From Calvatia gigantea (lineage: Eukaryota; Basidiomycota; Agaricomycetes; Agaricales; Lycoperdaceae): a stretch of DNA of 64,000 nucleotides. The translations under genes were made by a program, and so were the position numbers. Numbering within the stretch: position 1 is the stretch's first letter; each line of letters opens with the position of its first letter. Below, piece after piece: positions 1-15,641 of this stretch. The notes beneath the pieces were generated by a model, which searched no databases, had not been told where the DNA came from, and saw only the letters and a list, made by a program, of their open reading frames with translations. Location: NCBI GenBank assembly GCA_025093985.1, contig JACAAK010000003.1, positions 2,666,001-2,730,000 on the forward strand. Direction: 5' to 3'.

Positions 1-5072
<5,072 letters not shown>

Positions 5073-5446
5073 GGAGAGAAGAGGAGAAAAGAAGAGGTAG
5101 CGCGGGCCTCGTGGGATGCTGGGCAAGCCACGACAACAGCGGGACAGGCAACCTGGGCGGGAAGGGAGTAGTGACGAATATGGAAGGTGGGCTGGCGTTG
5201 AGTTAGGTTAGGTTAGTATGACAGACAGAGTCAGGGTTTATCTGCGAGAAGACTGCGTGGCAAAAAAAAACACAACACTTGGTCTCTTTGGCTAGGTGAC
5301 AAAGTCACTCGTCAGGGTGAGAGGCGATACACTCTTCCTTTGCTTTTGATCTTTTGACGAGTTTTGACTTTCTCTCGCCCGCAGAACCCTTTATGGTAAC
5401 TCCTCCACGTTTATACACTCAGATACCGCTAAATACTCGACAGTGT
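5073..5446. other. Intergenic: INO80 5' region / fumarase 3' region
   Basis: This stretch holds the INO80 promoter and leader and the fumarase 3' end. It contains a short (TTAGG)-like run at 5203-5216, a poly-A tract near 5263 and no supported gene. Confidence 0.6.
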
Positions 5447-7620
5447 CTACACATCGTCAGGATACAGCATCAGCTCTGGCCGCACTTTCTCATCAAATTC
5501 CTCGGGCTTCAAGAAGCCCAGCGCCACCGTCGCCTCCTTTAACGTCGTGCCCTCCTTGTGCGCCTTCTTCGCACATTTGGCGACATCTGCCCGAAACATC
5601 TACATCAGTGCCGATCCCACTTGCCTCGAACACCACTTACTGTCATAGCCAAGGTGACTGTTCAGAATCGTAGCCAACATCAGAGACTCGTTCAACAATG
5701 TGTTGATGCGCTTCTCATTAGCTTCGATTCCTACGACACAGTTCTTCGTGAACGATCGTGAGCCTGGTCACAAAACATCAAGTCAGTACGTTTCCCACAT
5801 AGAATTCGTACTGTCACCTCACCATCACTGATCAAACGGATGCTCTGTAACACATTTTTTATGATCACAGGCTTGAACACATTAAGCTATTTTTTTAAAA
5901 TAAATCAGTTACCTGATGTAAGCTCTGCAAAAACTATACCGACCTCGAATTGACCGCTGGCTCCAGCAACACTGACAGCGGTCTGATTGCCCATCACCTG
6001 CGCCGCTACCATTGTCAATGCCTCACATTGCGTGGGGTTCACTTTGCCTGGCATGATGCTGCTACCGGGCTCATTCTCAGGCAGACTCAGCTCACCCAGA
6101 CCACACCGCGGCCCAGATCCCAGGTAGCGAATGTCATTAGCAATCTTCATCAACGAACATGCAATCACATTTAGAGCACCATGTGCCTCCACAAGGGCAT
6201 CGTGGGCAGCCAAAGCTTCGAACTACAGTCCGGGCGGCTATTAGCTCGCGTTATTCAGGGTCGCTGAGGACGCTAACCTTATTTGGGGCCGTCTTAAACT
6301 CAAGCCCAGTGAGCCTGGAAACCTCTGCGGCAAACTTGACATCGAATCCTTTTCTAGTATTAAGACCCTGAGACTCAGCGTCAGGCATTGAAATTCCGCG
6401 AAAAATAAATAAATAAAAAGGCGAACCGTGCCAACGGCGGTGCCACCTTGAGCCAAAAGACTCAATCGAGGGAGAACGTCTTTCGCACGGTCGAGGGCGT
6501 TGGTGAGTTGTTGCACATAGCCACTGAATTCTTGACCAAGGGTTAGAGGTGTAGCGTCCTGGAATCCCCAATGATGTCACTGTCACGTTTGTGGGCATCG
6601 GTAAATCGAAATATACCTGTAAATGGGTACGACCGATCTTGATAATCTTATTAAATGTCTTCGCCTTCTGGTCAAGAGCATCTCTCAATCCAGCCAAAGC
6701 GGGAATCAGGTTTTGACGAATTTCCATGACGGCTGCAATATGCATTGCGGTCGGGAAACTGCAAGAAGATGAGTAAATTTCTCTGGTCAGAAATAACAAC
6801 GCGTACGTATCGTTGCTACTTTGGCTCTTGTTGACGTGATCGTTGGGGTGAACTGGCTTCTTGGACCCGAGCTCACCGCCGAGGATCTCAATGGCGCGGT
6901 TCGAAATCACCTTGAATTCAAGGTCAAACACAAACATCATTCATACTTTTGATAAACCCACTTCATTGGCGTTCATGTTGCTTTGAGTGCCACTTCCCGT
7001 TTGGAAGACCACCAAAGGGAAATGGTCGATTAACTTTCCAGAAATGACCTGCCAACACAAGACGGTCACTGGATAGTAACGTTTTTTAACACGATGGATT
7101 GCCTACATCATCAGCGGCTGTCTGAATGGCCTCAGCGATTTTAGGATCCATTCCATACCCGGTGTTGACAATAGCAGCAGCCTTCTTAATGACACCGAAA
7201 GCCTTAATGAGGGGCGGAGGCAAACGTTCAGTCGGTCCACCAATGTCAAAGTTTTGGAGGGACCTTTGCGGGTAGTATATTAAAAACGCCCATTCCGTTC
7301 ATTTTGGCGCACATGTACCGCTCACCTCTGCGTCTGGGCACCCCAATAGCGGTCGGCAGGAACCTGAAGGTCGCCAAATGTATCGCGTTCTACACGGTAT
7401 TTTTGCGAGTTCTGTGCTAACGGTCAACCTCTGGGGCCCACTTTGAAAGACTCGACAAACGTACCATCGAGAGAACGGTGGATGAAAAGAACCTCGGTCT
7501 CCAGAACCCATGCCTGGAGGAACTTGGTATCTAGAAAGGAGAGTCACGTGAGATGGGAGAGAAGAAAAGGCTTGTGATTCTCACCTGATGAGGAATACGG
7601 AGAGCAGCTACGGTATACAT
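5447..7620 (-). CDS. FUM1: Fumarate hydratase, class II (mitochondrial, with a likely second cytosolic start)
   Basis: Converts fumarate to malate in the TCA cycle. Spliced minus-strand exons give the class II core: [56 protein letters not shown] with the active-site His, and the signature [16 protein letters not shown] (about 6030-6090). The C-terminus ends ...[10 protein letters not shown] at 5447. The first exon is [12 protein letters not shown], starting at 7620 and ending at a GTGAGA donor. Exon 2 adds a basic, Ser/Arg-rich stretch ([17 protein letters not shown]) that looks like a mitochondrial presequence. Exon 2 ends exactly on an ATG (7465-7467), and the next exon reads [13 protein letters not shown], so starting at that Met would give a protein beginning like cytosolic yeast fumarase (MNSSFRTETDAFG). 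At least eight short introns. The family call is certain; the 5' exons are inferred from splice signals and phase. Confidence 0.95.
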
Positions 7621-8397
7621 GCACCAAGGGTGGGGGGTTAAATGAAAAGAAGAGCGACAAATCCACACCAACTCTCTCAATACGACCGGTTAACGTTTTA
7701 ACTTGGGAGCAGAGTCCCATCAACAGGCCCCTCGAAACGGCGTTTGCCGTCCGATTTCTCCCGCTGAAGGTACTAAAACATGAACGCCGGAAAAAGCAGA
7801 GCATGGACGACGAAGATGGGTGTTGTAATGTAAATACCGACCGCCCTTACAGTTATTTTGTGCAACAGTGTGGCCCTGGTTTCTAGAGTGACCTTGTTGA
7901 CTCTGAAAAAAATTTCAATGGACACCACTGGGTCACTCCATGTCTCGCGAGTAAGAACGCAATTGTGGACAGCCCAGGAGGACTAACGGAGCTCTGCGAA
8001 AACCTTGTGTAATGTTTCCCGGATGGAACTATCCACTCACCCCAAATGACCCTGCTTGTATTAACGAATATATTGATTTCTAGATTGCTACAAATGACCG
8101 GTATCAAAACACGCAGGGCGGACTTAAATTCTTACACAGACCCTTAACGTTTTGAAAAGGCGTGAAGGAATACTATGTACTGTCAGCGTTGCTTAGAACA
8201 TGAGCGTGTGCCTTCTCTAGAAGACCTATGTGTGCGATTCTCTCAAGCCATGCTTGCAAAACCTCTCGTGCATTGGCGCTGCTTACCAGTTTGGGGTGTC
8301 AGTTCCTCGCCTTGCCCGTGCAATCACGTGTTTATTCGGGTATTCGGTACTTGGTGGAGATAAAACCAGTTTCTCTCTACGTCCGCATACCACGTCC
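7621..8397. other. Intergenic: divergent promoter region of fumarase and PEX11
   Basis: About 0.78 kb between two start codons facing away from each other. Short open frames on both strands show no family resemblance, and I see no RNA gene or repeat. Confidence 0.6.
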
Positions 8398-9466
8398 ATG
8401 TCCCAATCCATGGCCACCGCTGCTTCACAAATCGTCTTTCACCCCGCTGTCTCCCAGAGCTTAAAGTATGGAGGAACCACTCTTGGTCGAGACAAGGTAT
8501 TGCGTCCCTGTCCTTCCAAATGATGTCGTTCTCACACACACGCCAAAGGCATATCGTGCTGTTCAATACTTTGCACGATTCTATGCCTGGCACCTCCTCA
8601 ATAAAGGTGACAAGGAGGAAGCTGTTCGATGGGCTAACCTTAAGAACCACCTTGGTACTGCTCGGAAGCGTGCGTAACATGAACGCTCTTATTAGCCCCT
8701 GATTGAACTCTGGCCGACAGTTTTGCGCCTCGGAAAGCCCATGGAACACCTTCAAGCCGCATTAAAAGTCAGTCTCACACCTGGGCCACTTGCAGAAACC
8801 ATCACAACAGTTGCGAGGCAAATTGGATACTTCGGATACCTCACCTATGATGCACTAGTTTGGGTATGTAGAACTCTCATTCCCGGTAGAATATTCAAAA
8901 GCTCATTTTCCGCTAGGCTAATAGCATCAAATTCCTGAAGCTAGAGTCCCAGACTGCGCAGCGAGTTGCCAAGAAGGCCTTCCAGTTTTGGTTCGCTGGC
9001 ATCGTTTTTAGCATCATCAGTGGTGTCCTCAAAGCAAGTTTTGATGATTGTGTTGTCACCATACATCTAACGCCAACTTTTAGGGCGCAAGGTTGAACAA
9101 AGAGGAGAAAAGGCTGCAGGCTTCATCACCGTGGGGTGAAAAGGACCTTGGTGAAGAGGCTGCACGGGAGACCAAGCTGAGTGCTATCGCAAGGTAAGCG
9201 ATCTCGAGTGGAATTTGTGGAGGAAATGTTCACTCTTAGAAAGCGCTCGCGCGGCTGCACGCCAACAATTTATCATTGACCTGTGCGATGTCTGGATACC
9301 CGCTACTGGGTCTGGTCTTTTGGGCGTCAGCGAGGGAGCGCTGGGCATCTTGGGGTACGCCTTCACTAGTCAGATTTGGCTCGCATTTGTCACTGACCCT
9401 CATAGTCTGATTTCCTCCCTCCTGGGAGCGCGAGCCCAATGGCTGGCGGTCAATCGCAAACAATGA
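8398..9466 (+). CDS. PEX11: Peroxisomal membrane protein PEX11
   Basis: PEX11 is a peroxisomal membrane protein that elongates and divides peroxisomes. Exon 1 (MSQSMATAASQIVFHPAV...TTLGRDK) matches the usual PEX11 opening. The next exon gives YRAVQYFARFYAWHLL, the family's amphipathic N-terminal helix region, followed by LGTARKLLRLGKPMEHLQAA and GYFGYLTYDALVW. The C-terminal exons carry a hydrophobic FWFAGIVFSIISGVLK segment, a linker ending ESARAAARQQFIIDLCDVW, and a second membrane segment in GLLGVSEGALGILGYAFTSQ. The splice joins keep phase (for example AAG|gtattg...aaag|GCA). A second in-frame Met lies four codons in (8410). The gene converges on CMC1, with 162 bases between the stop codons. 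Confidence 0.9.
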
Positions 9467-9628
9467 ATAGGCAAGTTTACCTACCGACTCCCCTCGTGCT
9501 CTGTCCAAAGATAGCTTGTATGCGTGCTTTGATATTAGTTTATTATTGTATTGATTTCCAGAATACATGACTTGAAGACATACGAACAAATTTCGCAATG
9601 AAATGCCCATAGTCCCTTACTAAAGGTA

Positions 9629-10027
9629 TCATGAAGTAGTCGTGGCTTCTGCAACGAGCTGCTGTCTCTGCTGCTCATCTCGTTGTTGGTTCCGCAGGCG
9701 CAAGTACTCTTGCCGTACCTTCTCCATGGGCTCTGGACCCGTGCTAATGGAAGCTTGAGGTTAGCTTGCGTTGAACGAAAGAAAATGGCTCCCAACATAC
9801 TATCGGACCATGCAATCCTGGACCACCTTTAGTTTATCTTTGCATGCCCATGCTACCGACACGGTACGACCCGAAGCACATTGTGCAAATTCTGGAATAG
9901 AGTCAAGACCCGCTGCCAAAGGAGAACCTGAGACCAAACCTTTGACGACCGGGTCACATTCCTTCAACGCACGAGCTTTAGTGGTCTTCAGCAATGTTTC
10001 TTCTTCACGTCGAGAAAGGGCGTTCAT
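9629..10027 (-). CDS. CMC1: Cmc1-type twin CX9C mitochondrial copper/COX assembly protein
   Basis: A small intermembrane-space protein needed for cytochrome c oxidase assembly. The start MNALSRREEETLLKTTKARA is typical. A 48-base stretch (9892-9939) begins GTTTGG and ends TTCCAG. If it is removed as an intron, the protein reads C-DPVVKEFAQ-C and C-KDKLKVVQD-C, two exact CX9C motifs that form the helical hairpin with two disulphides. If it is kept, the first spacing is destroyed although the frame stays open, so the intron is well supported. A second intron (about 9750-9800) leads to the charged tail that ends EATTTS at 9629. The gene is head to head with lipoyl synthase (137 bases between starts). 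Confidence 0.88.
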
Positions 10028-10164
10028 TGAGGCAGGTGAACATGAAATCTCAATTAGGTGAGGTGTTTGACTCCGTCTGAGCAACCAAACAACACGGACG
10101 GGGTGCAAACAGAGCTGTGATGACGCTGGATCCTTCCACTTGACCTTATTCCTCCAAGAAACCA
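10028..10164. promoter_or_regulatory. Shared divergent promoter, CMC1 / lipoyl synthase
   Basis: Only 137 bases separate the start codons of two genes read in opposite directions, both for mitochondrial proteins. The two core promoters must share or overlap this stretch. I see no obvious TATA box. This is inferred from spacing only. Confidence 0.5.
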
Positions 10165-11648
10165 TTGGGGATGTCGCTCATATTGCGTGCGATCCCAAGG
10201 GGTGCCTCCCGGTGCACTCGCGCGCTCGCAACCACAGCTACACCTTTCCCGCCGCCATCCCGCTCGAAATTTAGTCAAGAACTTGACAAGGGCCCAGCTT
10301 TGGATGACTTCATCGCAGGCGATGCATCGGAACGTATAATCCTTGGAAATACGAAAGCGTATTATGGTTTTTTTTTCTAAATTGGAGTTTGTCTCATGGT
10401 TTCCCACCACCAATGTTAATAGGCCCCGGTTACCTTCCTTCCTTAAAACTTCTATTCCTGCCGGAGGTTCTTATGCAAAGATTAAGAAGGACCTTCGGGG
10501 TCTGAAATTACACACTGTCTGCGAGGAGGCCAGATGTCCTAACATTGGCGATTGTTGGGGTGGGGGCTCTGTCGCAACCGATGCCGGGAACCGCAGTAAG
10601 GCAACAGCCACTATCATGGTATGCCTCGAACTTATACTGTGACTACCCATACTGAATCTGCAGACAGCTAATGGGTGATACCTGTACCCGGGGCTGCCGC
10701 TTTTGTTCTGTAAAGACGTCTAGGGCTCCGCCGCCCCTAGACCCACATGAACCAGAGAATACCGCTGAAGCCATTAGCCGATGGGGTCTGGGATATATCG
10801 TCCTCACGAGCGTGGACCGAGATGGTACGGTTCACTTACTTTCACCTGTCAACTGTTACTTAGTGACTTCCGTAGACCTCGCCGACGGAGGAGCGCGACA
10901 TTTCGCAGAGACAATTCGCAAAATTAAACAAAAGTAAGTTTCGTCATCATGTTAACGTAACTCGATGCTCAATCCACACAGGGCACCCCATATCCTTGTA
11001 GAAGCGCTAACAGGAGATTTTGCCGGAAATCTCGAGCATGTCTCGCTCGTCGCCAAGTCTGGCCTTGATGTCTATGCCCACAACATCGAGACCGTTGAAG
11101 AGCTGACGCCCTATGTCCGAGACCGAAGGGCGACCTTCCGCCAAAGTCTAAGTGTCTTGGAACATGCCAAGAAACAAGGTGTGCGCGTGACGAAGACCAG
11201 CGTGATGCTGGGTGTAGGGGAAACGGAAGATCAAGTCTTGGCTGCACTCAAAGGTACGTAACTTGTTGGCTTACTTTCTGAGAACTCATCCCCCCCTGAC
11301 CTCCATAGAATTGCGCAAATTTGATGTTGATGTGGTGACATTCGGGCAATACATGAGGCCAACAAAACGGCACATGAAAGTTGATCGCTACGTTGAACCA
11401 GCGGAGTTCGATAGGTGGAAGCAAGTAGCTGAAGACATGGGTTTCCTCTATGTGGCCAGTGGACCACTGGTCAGGAGTAGCTACAAGGTTGGCCATCCAA
11501 TTTTCTAGCCCCAGGTTCCCAATTGACTACAGAATAGGCTGGCGAATATTTCATCGAGAATGTGCTTCGCGGAAAGGGTAGTGGGCGACAGACGAAGCAC
11601 CTATTAACTCTAGAGAGCGCAGAGACTAGTTCTATATCGACCTCCTGA
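10165..11648 (+). CDS. LIP5: Lipoyl synthase, mitochondrial (radical SAM)
   Basis: Inserts two sulphurs into protein-bound octanoate to make lipoate on PDH, 2-oxoglutarate dehydrogenase and glycine cleavage proteins. The N-terminus ([20 protein letters not shown]...) is a basic, hydroxylated mitochondrial presequence; a second Met is two codons in. Key motifs are [20 protein letters not shown], the auxiliary cluster [12 protein letters not shown] (CX4CX5C), the radical-SAM cluster CTRGCRFC (CX3CX2C), [21 protein letters not shown] and the C-terminal RSSYKAGEYF, whose first Ser ligates the auxiliary cluster. Introns are supported, for example K|gtattatgg...ttaatag| before the conserved PRLPSF. 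The stop follows ...AETSSISTS. The substrate protein PDH E2 is encoded 6 kb downstream. Confidence 0.95.
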
Positions 11649-11872
11649 ACAGTGGTTCTCCGTTATTATAGATTCCGGGTTACTCACCTACCTATGTAAC
11701 AAGGTTACTAATGCTTTAATTTATTCCGGAATTTAAAATATTAAATATTAAATTTCGATCCCAGGTGCGGCAAGCCTCGGCAAATTGAGTCGGAGCATAT
11801 CCTAATATACAAACTCTATTCCTCACAGAATCAACAGAACTTCACCGTCCATCTGCACTTTCGCCGTCAAAA

Positions 11873-12233
11873 ATGGTGAGTTACAGTAATCCTTCAGTTT
11901 TTTGCCTCCTCACCCACACTATCCCAGGATTCTTCAAAAGCCCCTGTCAAGCTCGCAAAAGTTATCAAGGTGGAAGCGATTAGACCGGACGAAGGCTATC
12001 CCACTGAACTGTTTTGCAGGTCCTAGGACGTACTGGTTCCCGTGGTGGTGTCACTCAAGTCCGCGTTGAGTTCATGGACGATACGTCCCGGACAATTATC
12101 CGTAATGTAAAAGGGCCTGTGCGCGAAGAAGATATTCTTGCTCTCCTTGAGAGTGAGCGCGAAGCACGGTGCGAAAAAAAGATCTCATGTGAACGATTAC
12201 CACTCACACCTTACAACCAGTCGCCTCCGCTGA
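11873..12233 (+). CDS. RPS28: 40S ribosomal protein S28
   Basis: A small-subunit ribosomal protein (eS28). Four exons: the first is just the ATG (11873-11875) followed by gtgagt; then [14 protein letters not shown] (11928-11969); then [20 protein letters not shown] and [20 protein letters not shown] (12020-12168); and finally the last bases that restore the family's invariant end ARRLR (12221-12233). The spliced product is about 68 residues, the normal S28 length. An intron directly after the initiator ATG is common in ribosomal protein genes. Confidence 0.96.
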
Positions 12234-12569
12234 ACACCATCACCTTTTTACCCGATCCTACATCTGTCATCTGCTGTCCTACCGTCATCCATGTGCCATA
12301 ATGTACTCCAACCCCGGGACTCTGGGACCCCTCCCAGTCCTATGGCCCAAATTGATAGATTCATGCACGCTGGACGATGCATTTGTAAGGAGAGTGATCA
12401 TCCAACGATTCCCTGTCCGCCCAACCATCCCCTTCCAATAAAAAAAGTTAAGATATTGATCATTAGCCACCCGTCAAATAAAGTGTACACAGGGCCGTAG
12501 CCCCATCACGTGTGTTCCAGTCGATTGTCAAGATTACACTGATGTTACATCGGTATCGCTCCTCATACC
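12234..12569. other. Intergenic between RPS28 and the GT8 gene
   Basis: About 336 bases holding the RPS28 3' end and the GT8 upstream region. I see no supported gene here. Confidence 0.55.
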
Positions 12570-13674
12570 ATGGAGCAGATCGACCAGACCCCTGCTTGTG
12601 CCTATGTGACACTGCTCACCAAACCTTTATATTTGCCAGGTATATTGGTTTTGGACCATAGTCTACGCTCTGTCGGTTCTCGATACCCCCTTGTCGTTAT
12701 GGTCACACCTTCGCTTTCGGAAGATGCAAAAAATGTACTTAGGCGAAGGGGCGTTGATATGAGAGACATTCAATCACTGTATCCGACTTCGGCCTCCGGA
12801 GCGCCCCTTTTTGAAGATCGATTTACAGATACGTGGACGAAATTAAGGTATTATCTCTGAATCTGCCCAAATCCCCCGGCGATAATTTTAAATCGACAGA
12901 GCTTTCGAGTTGTTTGAATTCCACGTGGGAACCTATTAACCAACCCTAATTAGTGCCCGTCGCTGACCGGACGTTTTAGCGCATTGTATTGTTAGATTGC
13001 GACATGCTGATCAAACACCACATCGATGATCTATTTGACCTTGAAATGGCGGACGACCAGATCGCGGCCACATTCGTTTGCGCTTGCAACCCCCGGAAAC
13101 TCAAGCATTATCCCGCAGATTGGTAAAATCGACTACTAACTGCGCCCCTTGCGATAGCTTCTAATGCATTCTACTTAGGGTATCTGAAAACTGTGCATAT
13201 TCTGTTTACTCTGAAATTATGGCCTCGCCAACACTTACAATACCTAACGCACCCCGCCCTCATGGTCTTCTCAATTCCGGAACGGTCGTTCTCAACCCTT
13301 CAAAGAAGATGGCTGACAGGCTCTTCGCTTTTTTCTTGGCGAACGACAAACTCTTGACCTATATATTCCCAGATCAGGACTTGCTTTCCGACTTTTTTGA
13401 TCGGAAGTGGAAACCCATCCCCTGGTACTATAATGCACTCCGGACACTACGATCTATCCATCCCGACGTGTGGGATGATGAACAAGTCCGATGCATTCAC
13501 TATATCCTTTCAGATAAACCCTGGCTATCCAGACGTAACCCAGATGTCAATGCTAAACACTTTGGCCTTCTCCATGATTGGTGGTGGCAGGAGTTTGATA
13601 AGCTATCTCAAACGATGGAGTCGGCGGATCCGGAGGGATGGAGCTTAGTCGTGAAATATGTTGACGCATCTTAA
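12570..13674 (+). CDS. Glycosyltransferase family 8 protein (glycogenin / galactinol-synthase type)
   Basis: A GT8-fold enzyme that transfers a sugar from a nucleotide sugar. Exon 1 reads ACAYVTLLTKPLYLPGILVL and HSLRSVGSRYPLVVMVT, the standard GT8 opening. After splicing comes AFELFEFHRIVLLDCDMLIK, containing the DxD-type metal motif DCD, then the acceptor-side motif PHGLLNSGTVVLNPS and PDQDLLSDFF. Late conserved residues (WYYNALRTLR, AKHFGLLHDWWW, with the usual second metal His region) are present. The stop is at 13674. In basidiomycetes such proteins are usually annotated as glycogenin- or galactinol-synthase-like; acceptor and donor cannot be told from sequence. The gene converges on KAE1 (177 bases between stops). 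The fine intron joins in 12850-13190 are inferred. Confidence 0.85.
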
Positions 13675-13851
13675 TGATTACCCTATGGTAGTTAATCCTC
13701 CCTGCTAGCTCGTAGCCTTCTCGTGCATTGTTAGAGGTAGTGGTACAGAGAAGAGTATCATGAACGATTTTTACATATTGCTTGCATCATTTGCAACACG
13801 CTACAGTAAAAAGGGCAAAACAGGCACCCCCAGGAGCGGGCACAATGGCTG

Positions 13852-15323
13852 TTAGGCTCGCCAGGCGACGTGTACTTGATCTGTCCTGAACCTGAAGCCA
13901 CCGTCAAGATCACAAAGTAAAGAGGTAGATATCCATCTTCACCTTTGTGTGCAACTAGTCTTTGTTAGCAGGGTCGTTTGACCCATCCTGTAGGCGAGAA
14001 GACCTGCTTGCGCTATCATTATTCCGTTATCAATACAGAATCTGGTGCGAATTTAGATCACCATGCTGCTTGGAGCCATAGCTAATGCCTACCTTTCGTC
14101 CGTGGCAAAAACTTGGCCCCCTCTCTCTTTAGCCATGATTCCCATCATTTCTTGCAATCTCTCGTTGCCTTTTGGTGTGGATTACGCCAAAGCCTGAGTG
14201 TTTGAAGCATTGATACTCACAACCAACACCACCAACAATCAACACTTCCTTACTACCAATATGGGCCATGGCCCGTTCCGTGATTTCGACTAACATAGCG
14301 AACACCGTTTCTTGTAGAGAAAAACAGAGATCAGACGGGGTGATAAGGTCATCATCGTTGGCATCCCGTGGTTGACCGATTGGGCGGAATCTTTTGTCGA
14401 AAGTATAGGATTCGGCAGAGGTGAGGATCCCCGAGAGACTGACATCCATGCCTTTCGTTGCATACGGTAAGGGTACCAATCTCTTTCCCCTGGAAATACA
14501 TTTGTCAACGGCTCGCTTCAATCCTGTAGTATGCACCCACCGTTTTGCTCCTTGCTCAATATTGTAACCGGGACTTGGATCGTTGCTGAGACCTATCACC
14601 CTTGCAAAACGATCGAGACAGTTTCCGACAGCAATATCCAATGTCTCTCCAAAAATGCGATAGCATTGGCGAAAATACGCAATGACTTGGGTGTTTCCCC
14701 CAGAGACGTACAATACGACAGGATTACTGGCACCAGTAATCTCGCGGCCCATTTCAATATCTGGAGATGATTGAACTGAAACCCATAGTGCTATGGGATG
14801 TATGGAGTATTACTCACGTCCAACGCAGTGATTCACACCGACAAGTGGCTTGTTGTACAGTAGTGACAAGGTACGTGCGACAAGGGCAACGGACTGTAGT
14901 GGTGCACCCATGCCTGGTCCTGGGTGGTACATATATGTGAGCGAGCTCGATCATGAGTTGCCTTCATCGAATTACCTTTGGTGAAGCAAATGCAATCCAC
15001 GTCGTGAATAGACACGTTTGCATTGGCCAGCGAGTCGTTAATCACTTTTAACACCCATTCGCGATGATGCAGAGCCGTGTCGCGGGGTTGAAATCCTTCT
15101 CCAGGGGGTGTGATATAGGTGTGTCGAACGTTGGATAGGACAGACGCTGTACCATCCGCTGCATGCCTGATAACGCCGGCACCAAGTTTATTCGCAGATC
15201 CTTCTAGACCAAGGGCGAGGAGTGGGTGGTCTGATATGCCATGGTTATTGTCATATGGGTCGTATAATTCTGCCGCTGACCTGGATTCTTTAAAGGTGTG
15301 GGTTTGCGCAATCTGCCTGGCAT
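13852..15323 (-). CDS. KAE1: KEOPS/EKC subunit Kae1 (tRNA threonylcarbamoyladenosine synthase)
   Basis: The catalytic ASKHA-fold subunit of the KEOPS complex, which makes t6A37 on ANN-decoding tRNAs. The spliced protein opens [15 protein letters not shown] and continues [18 protein letters not shown]; joining these requires a 50-base intron at 15231-15280. Then [35 protein letters not shown], the metal motif NHCVGH (HxxxH), [65 protein letters not shown] and the end [14 protein letters not shown]. About seven introns; each join restores a conserved motif. The length fits eukaryotic Kae1 (about 370-390 residues). The gene is complete. Confidence 0.94.
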
Positions 15324-15641
15324 GATAAGTGCGGAGTTGAAACGTTCAAGCGCCAGTTGATCGAATTTCCAATTTGATCTAGGTTAAGAAAAACGATATT
15401 CACCAAAAACGATAATATTATGTGGTTAATGAGCTGTGAACGAGTGAAAGCCGTTAATGCTTATAGCAAGTAGAGAAGAGTTAAGTGCTACATAATAATA
15501 CGATAACTTAGAAACGGGTGAAGGAAATGAGGACTAAACTGTGAAAGGAATGAGGTGATCAAACGATTTGGGTTTGGTGGTCGTTACGAGAATTTAGCGT
15601 CAGGCGTAGCATAAAGCAAAATGCGTCAGAAATGGGAAATG
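15324..15641. other. Intergenic between KAE1 and the DUF6697-like gene
   Basis: About 318 AT-rich bases holding the KAE1 promoter and the 3' end of the next gene. I see no supported feature inside. Confidence 0.55.

Noticed and set aside
5203..5216. TTAGG repeats resembling telomere sequence
   Set aside because: Only about two and a half units, not the fungal TTAGGG, and placed in an INO80 promoter. Best seen as chance.
10559..10610. Possible intron in lipoyl synthase after DCWGGGS
   Set aside because: The GT...CAG segment would be only 26 bases. The extra residues are tolerable in a loop that varies in length between species.
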